Positions 1 through 5,615 are shown, numbered from the stretch's first letter. The stretch: 6,976 nucleotides of DNA from DATEPR01 sp036503065 (GCA_036503065.1 DASXXM010000096.1:1-6976); one strand, 5' to 3'. Translations and numbers: made by a program. Notes: a model not told the origin generated them from the sequence alone.

Positions 1-382
1 CCTTGCTGGTCAGGCTCTTCGCCGTGGCCACGTCGAACCGGCGGAAGGGGCCCCAGCCCTTCGTCGGTTCCGAGCCGAGGAAGAAGTTCCGCCAGATCGA
101 CATCAGCGGCACCATCGCCAGATCCTGGTAGACCGTGGCGATGCCGTGTGAGCGCGCGTCTCTCGGACTGGTGAACCGGACCGGTGCACCGTCCACAAGG
201 AACTCACCGCGGTCCGGCGGAAAGACCCCGGACAGGATCTTGATCAGCGTGGACTTGCCGGCGCCGTTGTCGCCGAGTACGCACGTCACCTGCCCGGCGT
301 GCACGGCGAGCGAGATGCCCTGCAACGCGTTGACGCTGCCGTAGTACTTGTCGATCTCGCGTACTTCCAGCAGTGGACTCAT
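1..382 (-). CDS. Sugar ABC transporter ATP-binding protein (partial, N-terminal part)
   Basis: This is the ATPase that would power the sugar importer encoded just upstream, acting on the cytoplasmic face of the membrane. Only the first 127 codons are present; the gene continues past the left edge. The protein begins MSPLLEVREIDKYYG, with the aromatic A-loop residues near 13-14, a Walker A motif GDNGAGKST at residues 37-45, and a Q-loop (VYQDLA, Gln86). The signature motif, Walker B and H-loop lie outside the window. The start is the ATG at 382-380, which overlaps the permease stop in an ATGA arrangement, so translation is probably coupled; no strong ribosome binding site is visible. The sequence resembles ATPases of the CUT2 (ribose/fructose/inositol) class. 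Whether it is a single-domain FrcA-like protein or a double-domain RbsA-like one cannot be decided here. Confidence 0.93.
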   Translation of the reverse strand, partial: MSPLLEVREIDKYYGSVNALQGISLAVHAGQVTCVLGDNGAGKSTLIKILSGVFPPDRGEFLVDGAPVRFTSPRDARSHGIATVYQDLAMVPLMSIWRNFFLGSEPTKGWGPFRRFDVATAKSLTSK

Positions 383-1470
383 CGTCGTGCCCGCATCGCT
401 CGACGGTAGATGATCGTGTTCACGCCGACCGCGAGGAACAGGATCACGCCAACGAACGTGAAGTCCCACGAACTGTCCCAGCCGGAGTAGATGACGCCCT
501 GGAACGCCATGCCGAGGATGCACGCGCCCAGCGCGGCGCCGACGATCGAACCGTAGCCGCCGGTGAGCAGGCAGCCGCCGACCACGGCCGCGATGATGTA
601 GTAGAACTCGTTGCCGACACCTTGCTCGGACACGGCGGACGACGTCTGGGTGAACGTGATGACGCCGACGAGTGCGGCGGCCATCGACGTCAGCACGAAC
701 AGCGAGATCTTGGTGCGCCGCACGGGAACGCCGACGTTGCGGGCCGCCTCCGCGTCACCACCGGCCGCGAAGATCCAGTTGCCGAACGTGGTCCGGGACA
801 GCAGCCACACCGCGACGACCGTGATCGCGATGAACCACAGGATCGCGGTCTGGTAGCCGTTGGGCAGTGCCGCGCTCTTCGCGAACGAACTGCCGAAGAC
901 CGCCTTCGCGCTGGTCAGGCCGGGATGTGAGGTGCCGGTCAGGCCGATCGCGGTGCTGCCGTGGTTGAGCAGCAGCACGCCGCCGATGCTCAGGCCACGC
1001 ACCACGAAGTAGGTCGCCAACGTCACGATGAAGCTGGGCAGCTTCGACCTGACCACCACGTAGCCGTTGAGGAGGCCGACGCCGGCCGCGAACGCGAACG
1101 TGATCACGATGGCCAGCCAGGCGTTCAGGTGCGCCTGACCGACCAGCAGCGCCGCGATGATCGCGGTGAACCCGGTCATGCCACCGGTGGACAGGTCGAA
1201 CTCGCCGCCGATCATGAGCAGGCCGACCGGCACGGCCATGATCCCGAAGAACGCGGCCTGCTGCGCCCACGACTGGAAACCGGTCTGCGTCAGCCACAGG
1301 TGCTGCGCGGAACTGTCCGTGATGGTGAACAGGACGAAGATCGCGACGGCCCCCACGAGCGCGCCCAGCGCCGGTCGCCGCAGCGCGCGGGTCAGCCAGC
1401 TGGTCGCGGCCAGCCGTTCGTCCCCGCCCCGCGGCGATGCCGCCGGGGGCGCCGTTGACTGCGTACTCAT
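379..1470 (-). CDS. CUT2-family sugar ABC transporter permease (RbsC/XylH-like)
   Basis: This is the membrane channel of the sugar importer, 363 residues long, a normal length for the BPD_transp_2 (branched-chain/ribose type) permease family. After a polar N-terminus (about 1-33) come roughly ten hydrophobic segments, for example near 34-50, 72-88, 98-111, 117-140, 146-169, 207-225, 256-273, 289-304, 307-326 and 337-355. Family hallmarks are the motif GGEFDLSTGG (89-97 region) and the cytoplasmic coupling loop AAGGDAEAARNVGVPVRRTK (235-254), which docks on the ATPase. The ATG at 1470-1468 is chosen because GAGGA lies 7 bases upstream and because the open frame beyond it has no hydrophobic or conserved content and crosses the intergenic region and the binding-protein gene. 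It ends in an ATGA overlap with the ATPase. Substrate cannot be read from the permease; inositol is inferred from the neighbours. Confidence 0.95.
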   Translation of the reverse strand: MSTQSTAPPAASPRGGDERLAATSWLTRALRRPALGALVGAVAIFVLFTITDSSAQHLWLTQTGFQSWAQQAAFFGIMAVPVGLLMIGGEFDLSTGGMTGFTAIIAALLVGQAHLNAWLAIVITFAFAAGVGLLNGYVVVRSKLPSFIVTLATYFVVRGLSIGGVLLLNHGSTAIGLTGTSHPGLTSAKAVFGSSFAKSAALPNGYQTAILWFIAITVVAVWLLSRTTFGNWIFAAGGDAEAARNVGVPVRRTKISLFVLTSMAAALVGVITFTQTSSAVSEQGVGNEFYYIIAAVVGGCLLTGGYGSIVGAALGACILGMAFQGVIYSGWDSSWDFTFVGVILFLAVGVNTIIYRRAMRARR

Positions 1471-1475
1471 AGTCT

Positions 1476-1484
1476 GGTCCTCGT
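1476..1484 (-). promoter_or_regulatory. Ribosome binding site deciding the permease start
   Basis: On the minus strand the sequence GAGGA lies 7 bases before the ATG at 1470. It supports this start over the much longer open frame that reads back through the intergenic region into the binding-protein gene in another frame. Confidence 0.6.
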
Positions 1485-1522
1485 GTTCAGGGGTGCCGGG
1501 TTGGCGCTGCTGGTCAAGTTCT

Positions 1523-1552
1523 TCTGTGGACAGGTTTTTAGTTGTCCACAGA
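1523..1552. repeat. Perfect 10-bp inverted repeat upstream of the permease (possible DnaA-box pair or operator)
   Basis: Arms TCTGTGGACA (1523-1532) and TGTCCACAGA (1543-1552) are exact reverse complements around a 10-base, T-rich spacer, with arm centres 20 bp apart, about two helical turns. The right arm contains TTGTCCACA (1542-1550), which equals the DnaA-box consensus known from Streptomyces. The left arm read on the other strand contains CTGTCCACA (1533-1525), a one-base variant that fits the degenerate consensus. The same bases in the minus-strand transcript could form a 10-bp stem with an A-rich loop about 50 bases before the permease start; no U-tract follows on that strand, so a terminator is unlikely. 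Which role is real, if any, is not known. Confidence 0.6.
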
Positions 1553-1566
1553 TTGCCGGCAGGCCA

Positions 1567-1576
1567 CCCAATTGGG
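1567..1576. repeat. 10-bp palindrome CCCAATTGGG in the binding-protein/permease gap
   Basis: A perfect 10-bp palindrome lies between the terminator-like hairpin and the larger inverted repeat. Its AT core stands out against the GC-rich surroundings, and it could be an operator half of some regulator. No adjacent promoter with convincing -10 and -35 elements was found, so a function is not established. Confidence 0.3.
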
Positions 1577-1595
1577 GCTTGACAAGGGTAGATTG

Positions 1596-1614
1596 AAAAA
1601 GGGCCGTAGCCCCC
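1596..1614 (-). terminator. Short intrinsic-terminator-like hairpin after the binding-protein gene
   Basis: Read on the minus strand, GGGC-TACG-GCCC (1612-1601) forms a 4-bp all-GC stem closed by a UACG tetraloop on a C-G pair, one of the especially stable UNCG loops. Two G-U pairs can extend it (1614-1613). Five T residues follow (1600-1596). It begins about 48 bases after the binding-protein stop codon. The stem is short, so partial termination is more likely than complete termination. This would leave the abundant binding protein expressed above the permease and ATPase, a common pattern in ABC importer operons. The function is inferred from structure only. Confidence 0.55.
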
Positions 1615-1661
1615 GAGGTTGGGTGGGGGTCTGCCTGCGGTCGGCGAAGAACGTTGCGGGG

Positions 1662-2714
1662 TTAGTCGTCGCCGGCGGCGATGGCTGCGGCTACCTTCTT
1701 GACGTTGGTGTTGTCCACCAGCAGTGGGCCGCTGGCGACCGTGGTGCCGCCGCCTACCGAGTTGCCCTCGTGCTTCTTGTACAGGTACAGGAAGCTGATC
1801 GGCAGGTAGCCCTGAAGATACTGCTGCTGGTCCACGGCGAAGTCCATGGTGGGCGGGCTGGCCTGCAGGTCGTTCTGCACGTCGGTGTTGAGGTCGAACG
1901 TGGCCAGCTTGACATTCGGCGGTTTCGCCACCACGAGTGCCTGGCCGATCGCGTTGTTCAGCGTCATCACGGCGTTGATACCGGAATGGCTCTGCAGGTA
2001 CGCGCTGACCTGGCCGATCGCCTGCTGCGGGTTGGATGCCGCGTTCGGCGTGGACAGGATCAACTCTGTGCAGGCGGGACCGCTCGACGGCGCGCTGCCG
2101 GTCGAGCACTTGCTGCCGACGCCGAGGCCCTGTGCGATGCCGTCGCACCGGTCCAGCAGGTTCTGGCCGGACTGGTGGATCACGCACAGCACGTTGCTGG
2201 CGTTCTCCTTGGCGAACCGCGTGCCGGCCTGCTGCCCGGCCAGGCTCTCCGGCTGGCCGACACACGTCAACGCCTTGGCCTGCGCGATGTCCTGGTCGTC
2301 ACAGCCCGCGTTGATCAGCACCACCGGGATGCCGGCCGCGGCGGCCTGGGCCAGCGTCGAGTTCATCACCGACGGGTCGTGGTCGGACACGGCGATGCCG
2401 TCCACGTGGGCGTTGATGGCGTTCTGGATCTGGGCGTTCTCCGCGTTGTCGTCGGGCTGCGCCTGGCCCTGCTGCTGCGAGCCGTAGACCTCGGACAGCT
2501 TGCAACCCAGGTCACTCGCGGCGTTCTTCGCTCCCTTGTAGACGACACTCCAGAAGTTTCCGTTGTCGCCGTGGGTGATCACCGCGAACGTGTAGGGGCA
2601 GACGCTGCCGCCGGCTGCCGTGCCGCTCGCGTTGTTGGTGCCGCCGCTCGTGCAGGCGGCCAGGACCATCAGGGGTGCCACCAGCAACCCGGCCACCAGC
2701 TTTTTCCTTACCAT
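1662..2714 (-). CDS. Sugar-binding lipoprotein of the ABC importer (periplasmic binding protein 4 type)
   Basis: This is the 350-residue extracytoplasmic receptor that captures the sugar and delivers it to the permease. The N-terminus MVRKKLVAGLLVAPLMVLAAC has a basic start, a hydrophobic core and the lipobox LAAC, so Cys21 would be lipidated and anchor the protein to the outer face of the membrane. The mature part shows the ribose-binding-like fold pattern: YTFAVITHGDNGNFW (41-55), a run of Gln/Asp/Asn and then NAHVDGIAVSDHDPS (101-115), GIPVVLINAG (128-137), and a C-terminal lobe with ATFDLN (271-276) and DFAVDQQQYLQGY (291-303). The start at 2714 is chosen over the ATG at 2738 because GGAGG lies 6 bases upstream and the signal peptide then starts directly. 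The gene lies 24 bp after the aldolase stop. The mature protein has eight cysteines besides Cys21 (39, 71, 138, 151, 177, 190, 203, 215), which is many for this family and suggests disulfides. The ligand is inferred to be inositol or a relative. Confidence 0.93.
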   Translation of the reverse strand: MVRKKLVAGLLVAPLMVLAACTSGGTNNASGTAAGGSVCPYTFAVITHGDNGNFWSVVYKGAKNAASDLGCKLSEVYGSQQQGQAQPDDNAENAQIQNAINAHVDGIAVSDHDPSVMNSTLAQAAAAGIPVVLINAGCDDQDIAQAKALTCVGQPESLAGQQAGTRFAKENASNVLCVIHQSGQNLLDRCDGIAQGLGVGSKCSTGSAPSSGPACTELILSTPNAASNPQQAIGQVSAYLQSHSGINAVMTLNNAIGQALVVAKPPNVKLATFDLNTDVQNDLQASPPTMDFAVDQQQYLQGYLPISFLYLYKKHEGNSVGGGTTVASGPLLVDNTNVKKVAAAIAAGDD

Positions 2715-2720
2715 TGTCGA

Positions 2721-2725
2721 CCTCC
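2721..2725 (-). promoter_or_regulatory. Ribosome binding site (GGAGG) of the binding-protein gene
   Basis: GGAGG on the minus strand sits 6 bases before the ATG at 2714. It would lie inside the coding region if the upstream ATG at 2738 were used, so it decides the start and gives a clean lipoprotein signal. Confidence 0.75.
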
Positions 2726-2738
2726 GGTTCTGGTGCAT

Positions 2739-3614
2739 CTAGAAGAGAGAAACCGCTCGATCGACGGCGCCGGCCACGTCGTCGTCCGGCGGGTACAGCA
2801 GGGACCGGCCGATCACCAGGCCCCGCACGGTCGGCAGGGCCAGTGCGGCCCGCCACTGTTCGAACGCGGCGTCGGGATCTGCGCTGACCTCGCCGCCCAG
2901 GATCACCGCTGGCAACGTCGTCGCCGCCATCACCCTGGCCATGTCCGGCACGATCGGCACCTTCAGCCACGAGTACGCCGACGTGTTCCCGATCCCGGCG
3001 GCAATCGTCATGGCCCTGATCATGGCATCGGCGGTGAGTTCATTGTGGACCCTCCCGTCGAACCGGCGCGCCAGGAACGGCTCGATCATGGCGAGCAGCC
3101 CGTGCCCGGCCAGCTCGCTGACGGCCCGCCCGCACGACTCGAGCGTGCGCACACTGGCCGGGTCGGCCGGGTCGATGCGCAACAGCATCTTCCCGCCCTG
3201 GTAGCCCATGCCGGCCACCGCGGCCGCGTCGTAGGCGGTGAACCGGTCGTCCAGTTCGAACACCGAACCGGCAAGGCCGCCCCGGTTCATCGAGCCGACC
3301 ACGACCTTGTCCTCCAGTGCGCCGAGCAGCAACAGGTCCTCGATCACGTCCGGCGTACCGAGCACGCCGTTCACGCCGGGGCGGGACAGCGCCAGGCACA
3401 GGCGGTCCAGCAGGTCGGCCCGGTCGGCCATGGCCATCGGCCGGTCGCCGGCGCCCAGCATGCCCCTTGCCGAGTGGTCGGCGGCGATCATCATCAGCCG
3501 GCCGTGGTCACCCAGCAGGGAAGTCGGGCGTTGCCGCCCGGCGGCGGCCGTGGCGATCGCGCCCGGGTCGGACGTCCGGGCGGTGAGGATGGTGTCGTGG
3601 CGCTCCTCACGCAT
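2739..3614 (-). CDS. Cgl0159-type (beta/alpha)8 aldolase-like protein
   Basis: This 291-residue protein looks like a class I, DeoC/FbaB-type TIM-barrel aldolase. It resembles the proteins often labelled deoxyribose-phosphate aldolase or Cgl0159 family that sit next to iolC in actinobacterial inositol clusters. Visible landmarks are MIAADHSARG (42-51) on an early strand, GSMNRGGLAG (107-116), GYQGGKMLLRID (138-148, Lys142), IEPF (177-180), SAYSWLKVP (212-220) with Lys218 as the best candidate for a Schiff-base lysine, ILGGE (238-242), and RGLVIGRSLLYP (264-275), a likely phosphate-binding end. The likely role is cleavage of 2-deoxy-5-keto-D-gluconate 6-phosphate, the product of the kinase encoded just upstream; this is inference from position. 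The ATG at 3614 lies inside the end of the kinase gene (8-bp overlap) with GGAGG 9 bases upstream. The longer frame up to 3785 only shadows the kinase gene. No substrate specificity can be read directly. Confidence 0.88.
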   Translation of the reverse strand: MREERHDTILTARTSDPGAIATAAAGRQRPTSLLGDHGRLMMIAADHSARGMLGAGDRPMAMADRADLLDRLCLALSRPGVNGVLGTPDVIEDLLLLGALEDKVVVGSMNRGGLAGSVFELDDRFTAYDAAAVAGMGYQGGKMLLRIDPADPASVRTLESCGRAVSELAGHGLLAMIEPFLARRFDGRVHNELTADAMIRAMTIAAGIGNTSAYSWLKVPIVPDMARVMAATTLPAVILGGEVSADPDAAFEQWRAALALPTVRGLVIGRSLLYPPDDDVAGAVDRAVSLF

Positions 3615-4572
3615 TGGTTCGGTCCTCCATGTCGTTGTCGTCGCCCAGCAGTGCCAGCACCTCAGCAGCGTCCGGCATGGCGTCGGCGCAGGCCAGTCGG
3701 GAGGCGACCAGCGCGCCTGCCGCGTTGGCGAACCGGACGGTGTTGGCCAGCGGCCAGCCGGCGAGCAGGCCATGACACAGGGCACCGCCGAAACCGTCGC
3801 CTGCGCCGAGGCCGTTGACCACCGTGATGTCCAGCGGTGCGACCCCGACGAGCTGGGATCTCTCGCCGGCCATCACGCCGTCGGGACCTTGCTTGACCAC
3901 CGCCAGGTCGACGCCGAGCCTGTGCAGCGCCGCGATGGCCCGCAGTGGGTCGGTCTCGCCGACGGCGGTGTCGCACTCGTCCAGGTTGCCCACGGCGACC
4001 GTGACGTGCGGCAGTGCCTGCCGCACCCAGTGCCGGGCCTCATCGCGGGACGACCAGAACATCGGCCGGTAGTCCAGGTCCAGCACCGTGATGCCGGCCT
4101 TGTTCCTGGCCCGCAGCGCGGCCAACGTGGCGCTACGGCTGGGTTCCTGGCACAGGCCCGTGCCGGTCACCCAGAACACGCCCGCCGCCCGGATCGCCGC
4201 CATGTCCAGCTCGGCCGGGTGGATCTCCAGGTCGGGCGCCTTGGGCTGGCGGTAGAAGTAGATGGGGAAGTGGTCGGGCGGGAAGATCTCGCAGAACGTC
4301 ACCGGCGTCGGCAGGCCCGGGACGGCCGTGACGTACCGGTCGTCGACGCCGAAGCGGCGCAGGGCGTCGTGCAGGAACTCGCCGAACGGGTCGTCGCCGG
4401 TTCTGGTGATCACCGCGGTGCCACGGCCGTAGCGGGCCGCGGCCACCGCGACGTTCGTGGCGCTGCCGCCCAGGTACTTGCCGAACGTGGTCACGTCGCG
4501 CAGCGACACGCCGGTCTGGAGTGGATAGACGTCCACCCCGATCCGGCCCATGGTGATCACGTCGAAGTTCAT
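3607..4572 (-). CDS. iolC: 5-dehydro-2-deoxygluconokinase (PfkB family)
   Basis: This 321-residue sugar kinase would phosphorylate 2-deoxy-5-keto-D-gluconate with ATP in the cytoplasm, the kinase step of inositol degradation. It has the full PfkB pattern: an N-terminal strand DVITMGRIGVDVYP (4-17), the substrate-site signature GKYLGGSATNVAVAAARYG (31-49), GDDPFGEFL (59-67), the acidic strand VLDLDYRPMFW (163-173), NLDE (196-199), KQGPDG (227-232), and the second signature VVNGLGAGDGFGGAL (251-265), where Asp259 is the expected catalytic base. The run NGLGAGDGFGG and the N-terminal GRIGVDVYPLQ fit IolC better than ribokinase or fructokinase. Its ATG overlaps the stop of the preceding gene in an ATGA junction, and its 3' end overlaps the aldolase gene by 8 bp. 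The protein is full length and apparently intact. KdgK-like activity on another keto acid is a less likely alternative. Confidence 0.92.
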   Translation of the reverse strand: MNFDVITMGRIGVDVYPLQTGVSLRDVTTFGKYLGGSATNVAVAAARYGRGTAVITRTGDDPFGEFLHDALRRFGVDDRYVTAVPGLPTPVTFCEIFPPDHFPIYFYRQPKAPDLEIHPAELDMAAIRAAGVFWVTGTGLCQEPSRSATLAALRARNKAGITVLDLDYRPMFWSSRDEARHWVRQALPHVTVAVGNLDECDTAVGETDPLRAIAALHRLGVDLAVVKQGPDGVMAGERSQLVGVAPLDITVVNGLGAGDGFGGALCHGLLAGWPLANTVRFANAAGALVASRLACADAMPDAAEVLALLGDDNDMEDRTNA

Positions 4573-5444
4573 GCGCCCAACGCCCGTGCCAGTTCGGTGA
4601 TGAAGGCGACGCTGGCCTGGACGTCCGCGACCGGGCCGCGCCAGGCGGGCGGCTCCACGGCCAGCACCGTGTCCTGTTCCAGCACGTACCAGCCGGTGTA
4701 GCCGGCCTGCTCCAACGTCGTGATGATGCCGACGATGTTGGCGTCACCCTGGCCGAGCGGCCGGTACATGCCCTCGGACACGGCGACCGAGTAGGCCATG
4801 TCGCCGTTTCGGACCGACGCGGCCATCTGGCTGTCGACGTCCTTGAGGTGAGTGTGCGCGATGCGGTCCGGCACGTCGGCGGCCAGGTCCGCCGGATCGA
4901 CGCCGCCGATCATCAGGTGGCCGGTGTCCAGGCAGAGCGGGATGGTCGAGCCGTCCAACACCCTGGCCACGTCCCGTTCGCGTTCCACGACGGTGCCGAC
5001 GTGCGGGTGCAGCGTGGCCGCGATCCCCTGCGCGGCGGCCAGTTCGCGGATCCGGTCCAGGTTGGCCAGTAGGCGGCGCCACTGTCCGTCGTCCAGCTCG
5101 ACCCGCTGGTCGTAGCCGGTGGCACCGGTGTCGGCGGCCAGTACCAGGGTGGTCGCGCCCGCTGCCGCGAAGGCGGCCAACGCGCGGTGCACCGTGGGCA
5201 TCGGGTCGTCGTGCAGGACGACCGGCACGAACCCGCCGACCGCCGCCAAGCCGTGCGCGGCAAGGACTTTCGCCTTCGCGGCGGGCTGGTCGGGCAGGAA
5301 GCCGTCCGGGCCGAACTCCGTCGCCGCCAGGCCGACCTCGCGCATCTCGGTGAGCACCCGGTCCGGCGCGAGCTGGTGGCCCCAGCCCGGTACCTCGCTC
5401 ACTCCCCAGGAGATCGGTGCGCCTGCGACCCGGTCGAGCAGCAT
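4569..5444 (-). CDS. Sugar phosphate isomerase/epimerase-like TIM-barrel protein (IolE/IolH-like)
   Basis: This 291-residue protein is of the AP-endonuclease-2/xylose-isomerase-like TIM-barrel family and is the first gene of the leftward operon. The probable role is inosose dehydratase (IolE) or the related IolH step; the sequence alone does not separate them. Visible motifs are GAPISWGVSEVPGWG (8-22), ATEFGPDGF (41-49), a strand ending TLHPHVGT (144-151), CLDTGHLMIGG (171-181), IAHTHLKDVD (195-204) and GWYVLEQD (251-258). The acidic and histidine residues at Glu43, His146, Asp173, His176, His199 and Glu256 are where this family binds a divalent metal. The ATG at 5444 has GGAGG 10 bases upstream. 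The gene ends in an ATGA overlap with iolC, so the two products are probably made together. It is transcribed from the strong promoter at 5539-5567. Confidence 0.88.
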   Translation of the reverse strand: MLLDRVAGAPISWGVSEVPGWGHQLAPDRVLTEMREVGLAATEFGPDGFLPDQPAAKAKVLAAHGLAAVGGFVPVVLHDDPMPTVHRALAAFAAAGATTLVLAADTGATGYDQRVELDDGQWRRLLANLDRIRELAAAQGIAATLHPHVGTVVERERDVARVLDGSTIPLCLDTGHLMIGGVDPADLAADVPDRIAHTHLKDVDSQMAASVRNGDMAYSVAVSEGMYRPLGQGDANIVGIITTLEQAGYTGWYVLEQDTVLAVEPPAWRGPVADVQASVAFITELARALGA

Positions 5445-5475
5445 GACGGGCGGTCCTCCTCGGATCGGGGCCGGA

Positions 5476-5498
5476 GGTCGTCGCGAGCGGTCGTCGCG
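5476..5498. repeat. Direct repeat GGTCGTCGCG in the operon leader
   Basis: The 10-base sequence GGTCGTCGCG occurs at 5476-5485 and again at 5489-5498, a period of 13 bases. It lies in the untranslated leader of the leftward operon, between the promoter and the first start codon. It may be chance in GC-rich DNA. Confidence 0.35.
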
Positions 5499-5506
5499 GG
5501 CGCGGT

Positions 5507-5520
5507 GTGACGCGCGTAAC
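5507..5520. promoter_or_regulatory. Near-palindrome just downstream of the operon transcription start (operator candidate)
   Basis: GTGACGCGCGTAAC is a 14-bp palindrome with a single mismatched pair (core ACGCGCGT flanked by GT and AC). It lies about 12 to 25 bases inside the transcript expected from the minus-strand promoter, a position where a bound repressor would block elongation. The binding protein is unknown; the adjacent GntR regulator is a natural candidate. Confidence 0.35.
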
Positions 5521-5538
5521 GTTCGTCGTGTTGCGTCT

Positions 5539-5567
5539 TTTATACGGACCAGTTAACTACGTGTCAA
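5539..5567 (-). promoter_or_regulatory. Sigma-70-type promoter of the leftward catabolic/transport operon
   Basis: On the minus strand, a perfect -35 hexamer TTGACA (5567-5562) and a -10 hexamer TATAAA (5544-5539, one base off TATAAT) are separated by exactly 17 bases (5561-5545). Transcription would start near 5532 and leave a leader of about 88 bases before the first ATG at 5444. A promoter this close to consensus would be strong if unrepressed, which fits control by a repressor. This is read directly from the sequence; activity is inferred. Confidence 0.8.
5551..5558. promoter_or_regulatory. Palindrome AGTTAACT within the promoter spacer (repressor operator candidate)
   Basis: A perfect 8-bp palindrome lies between the -35 and -10 elements of the leftward promoter. 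A regulator bound there would exclude RNA polymerase. GntR proteins of the HutC group bind short AT-centred palindromes with GT and AC ends, which this resembles. It is an inferred site for the GntR protein encoded from 5620. Confidence 0.45.
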
Positions 5568-5590
5568 CCGTTTGTTCTGACATACTGTCA
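5562..5590. repeat. TGTCA/TGACA half-site cluster in the gntR leader
   Basis: The pentamer appears three times: TGTCA at 5562-5566 (part of the minus-strand -35 element), TGACA at 5578-5582 and TGTCA at 5586-5590. The last two form a perfect inverted repeat around a 3-base spacer, 30 bases before the proposed gntR start. The arrangement could allow one protein to cover both the operon -35 region and the gntR promoter, giving autoregulation. Confidence 0.4.
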
Positions 5591-5609
5591 TCCTCTTGTC
5601 CGAGCGAAT

Positions 5610-5615
5610 GGAGAG
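5610..5615 (+). promoter_or_regulatory. Ribosome binding site (GGAGAG) deciding the gntR start
   Basis: GGAGAG lies 4 bases before a GTG at 5620. The in-frame alternatives TTG 5596 and ATG 5608 have no comparable site upstream, and the ATG itself overlaps this motif. The GTG start is therefore preferred. Confidence 0.55.

Noticed and set aside
189..197. Third DnaA-box-like sequence CCGTCCACA
   Set aside because: It is single, fits only the degenerate consensus, and lies inside the ATPase coding sequence with no partner. It is likely chance.
1557..1585. Possible minus-strand promoter for the permease starting at TTGTCA (1585-1580)
   Set aside because: The -35-like hexamer is good, but no AT-rich -10 element occurs at 16-19 bases spacing.
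1471..2265. N-terminal extension of the permease frame up to 2265
   Set aside because: The extra residues are Arg/Pro/Gln-rich, cross the intergenic gap and overlap the binding-protein gene in another frame. The ATG at 1470 has a ribosome binding site and gives the normal family length.
2715..2738. ATG at 2738 as start of the binding protein
   Set aside because: It adds MHQNRRST before a complete lipoprotein signal, directly abuts the aldolase stop, and would bury the GGAGG that serves the ATG at 2714.
3615..3785. Upstream start of the aldolase at 3785
   Set aside because: The extra 57 residues only shadow the end of iolC. The ATG at 3614 has GGAGG upstream and starts a sensible protein.
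1542..3818. 758-codon open frame on the plus strand, and others such as 3238-4701 and 373-930
   Set aside because: They lie antisense to well-supported family genes, have no recognisable domains and Arg/His/Gly-rich composition. They are products of the third-position GC bias.
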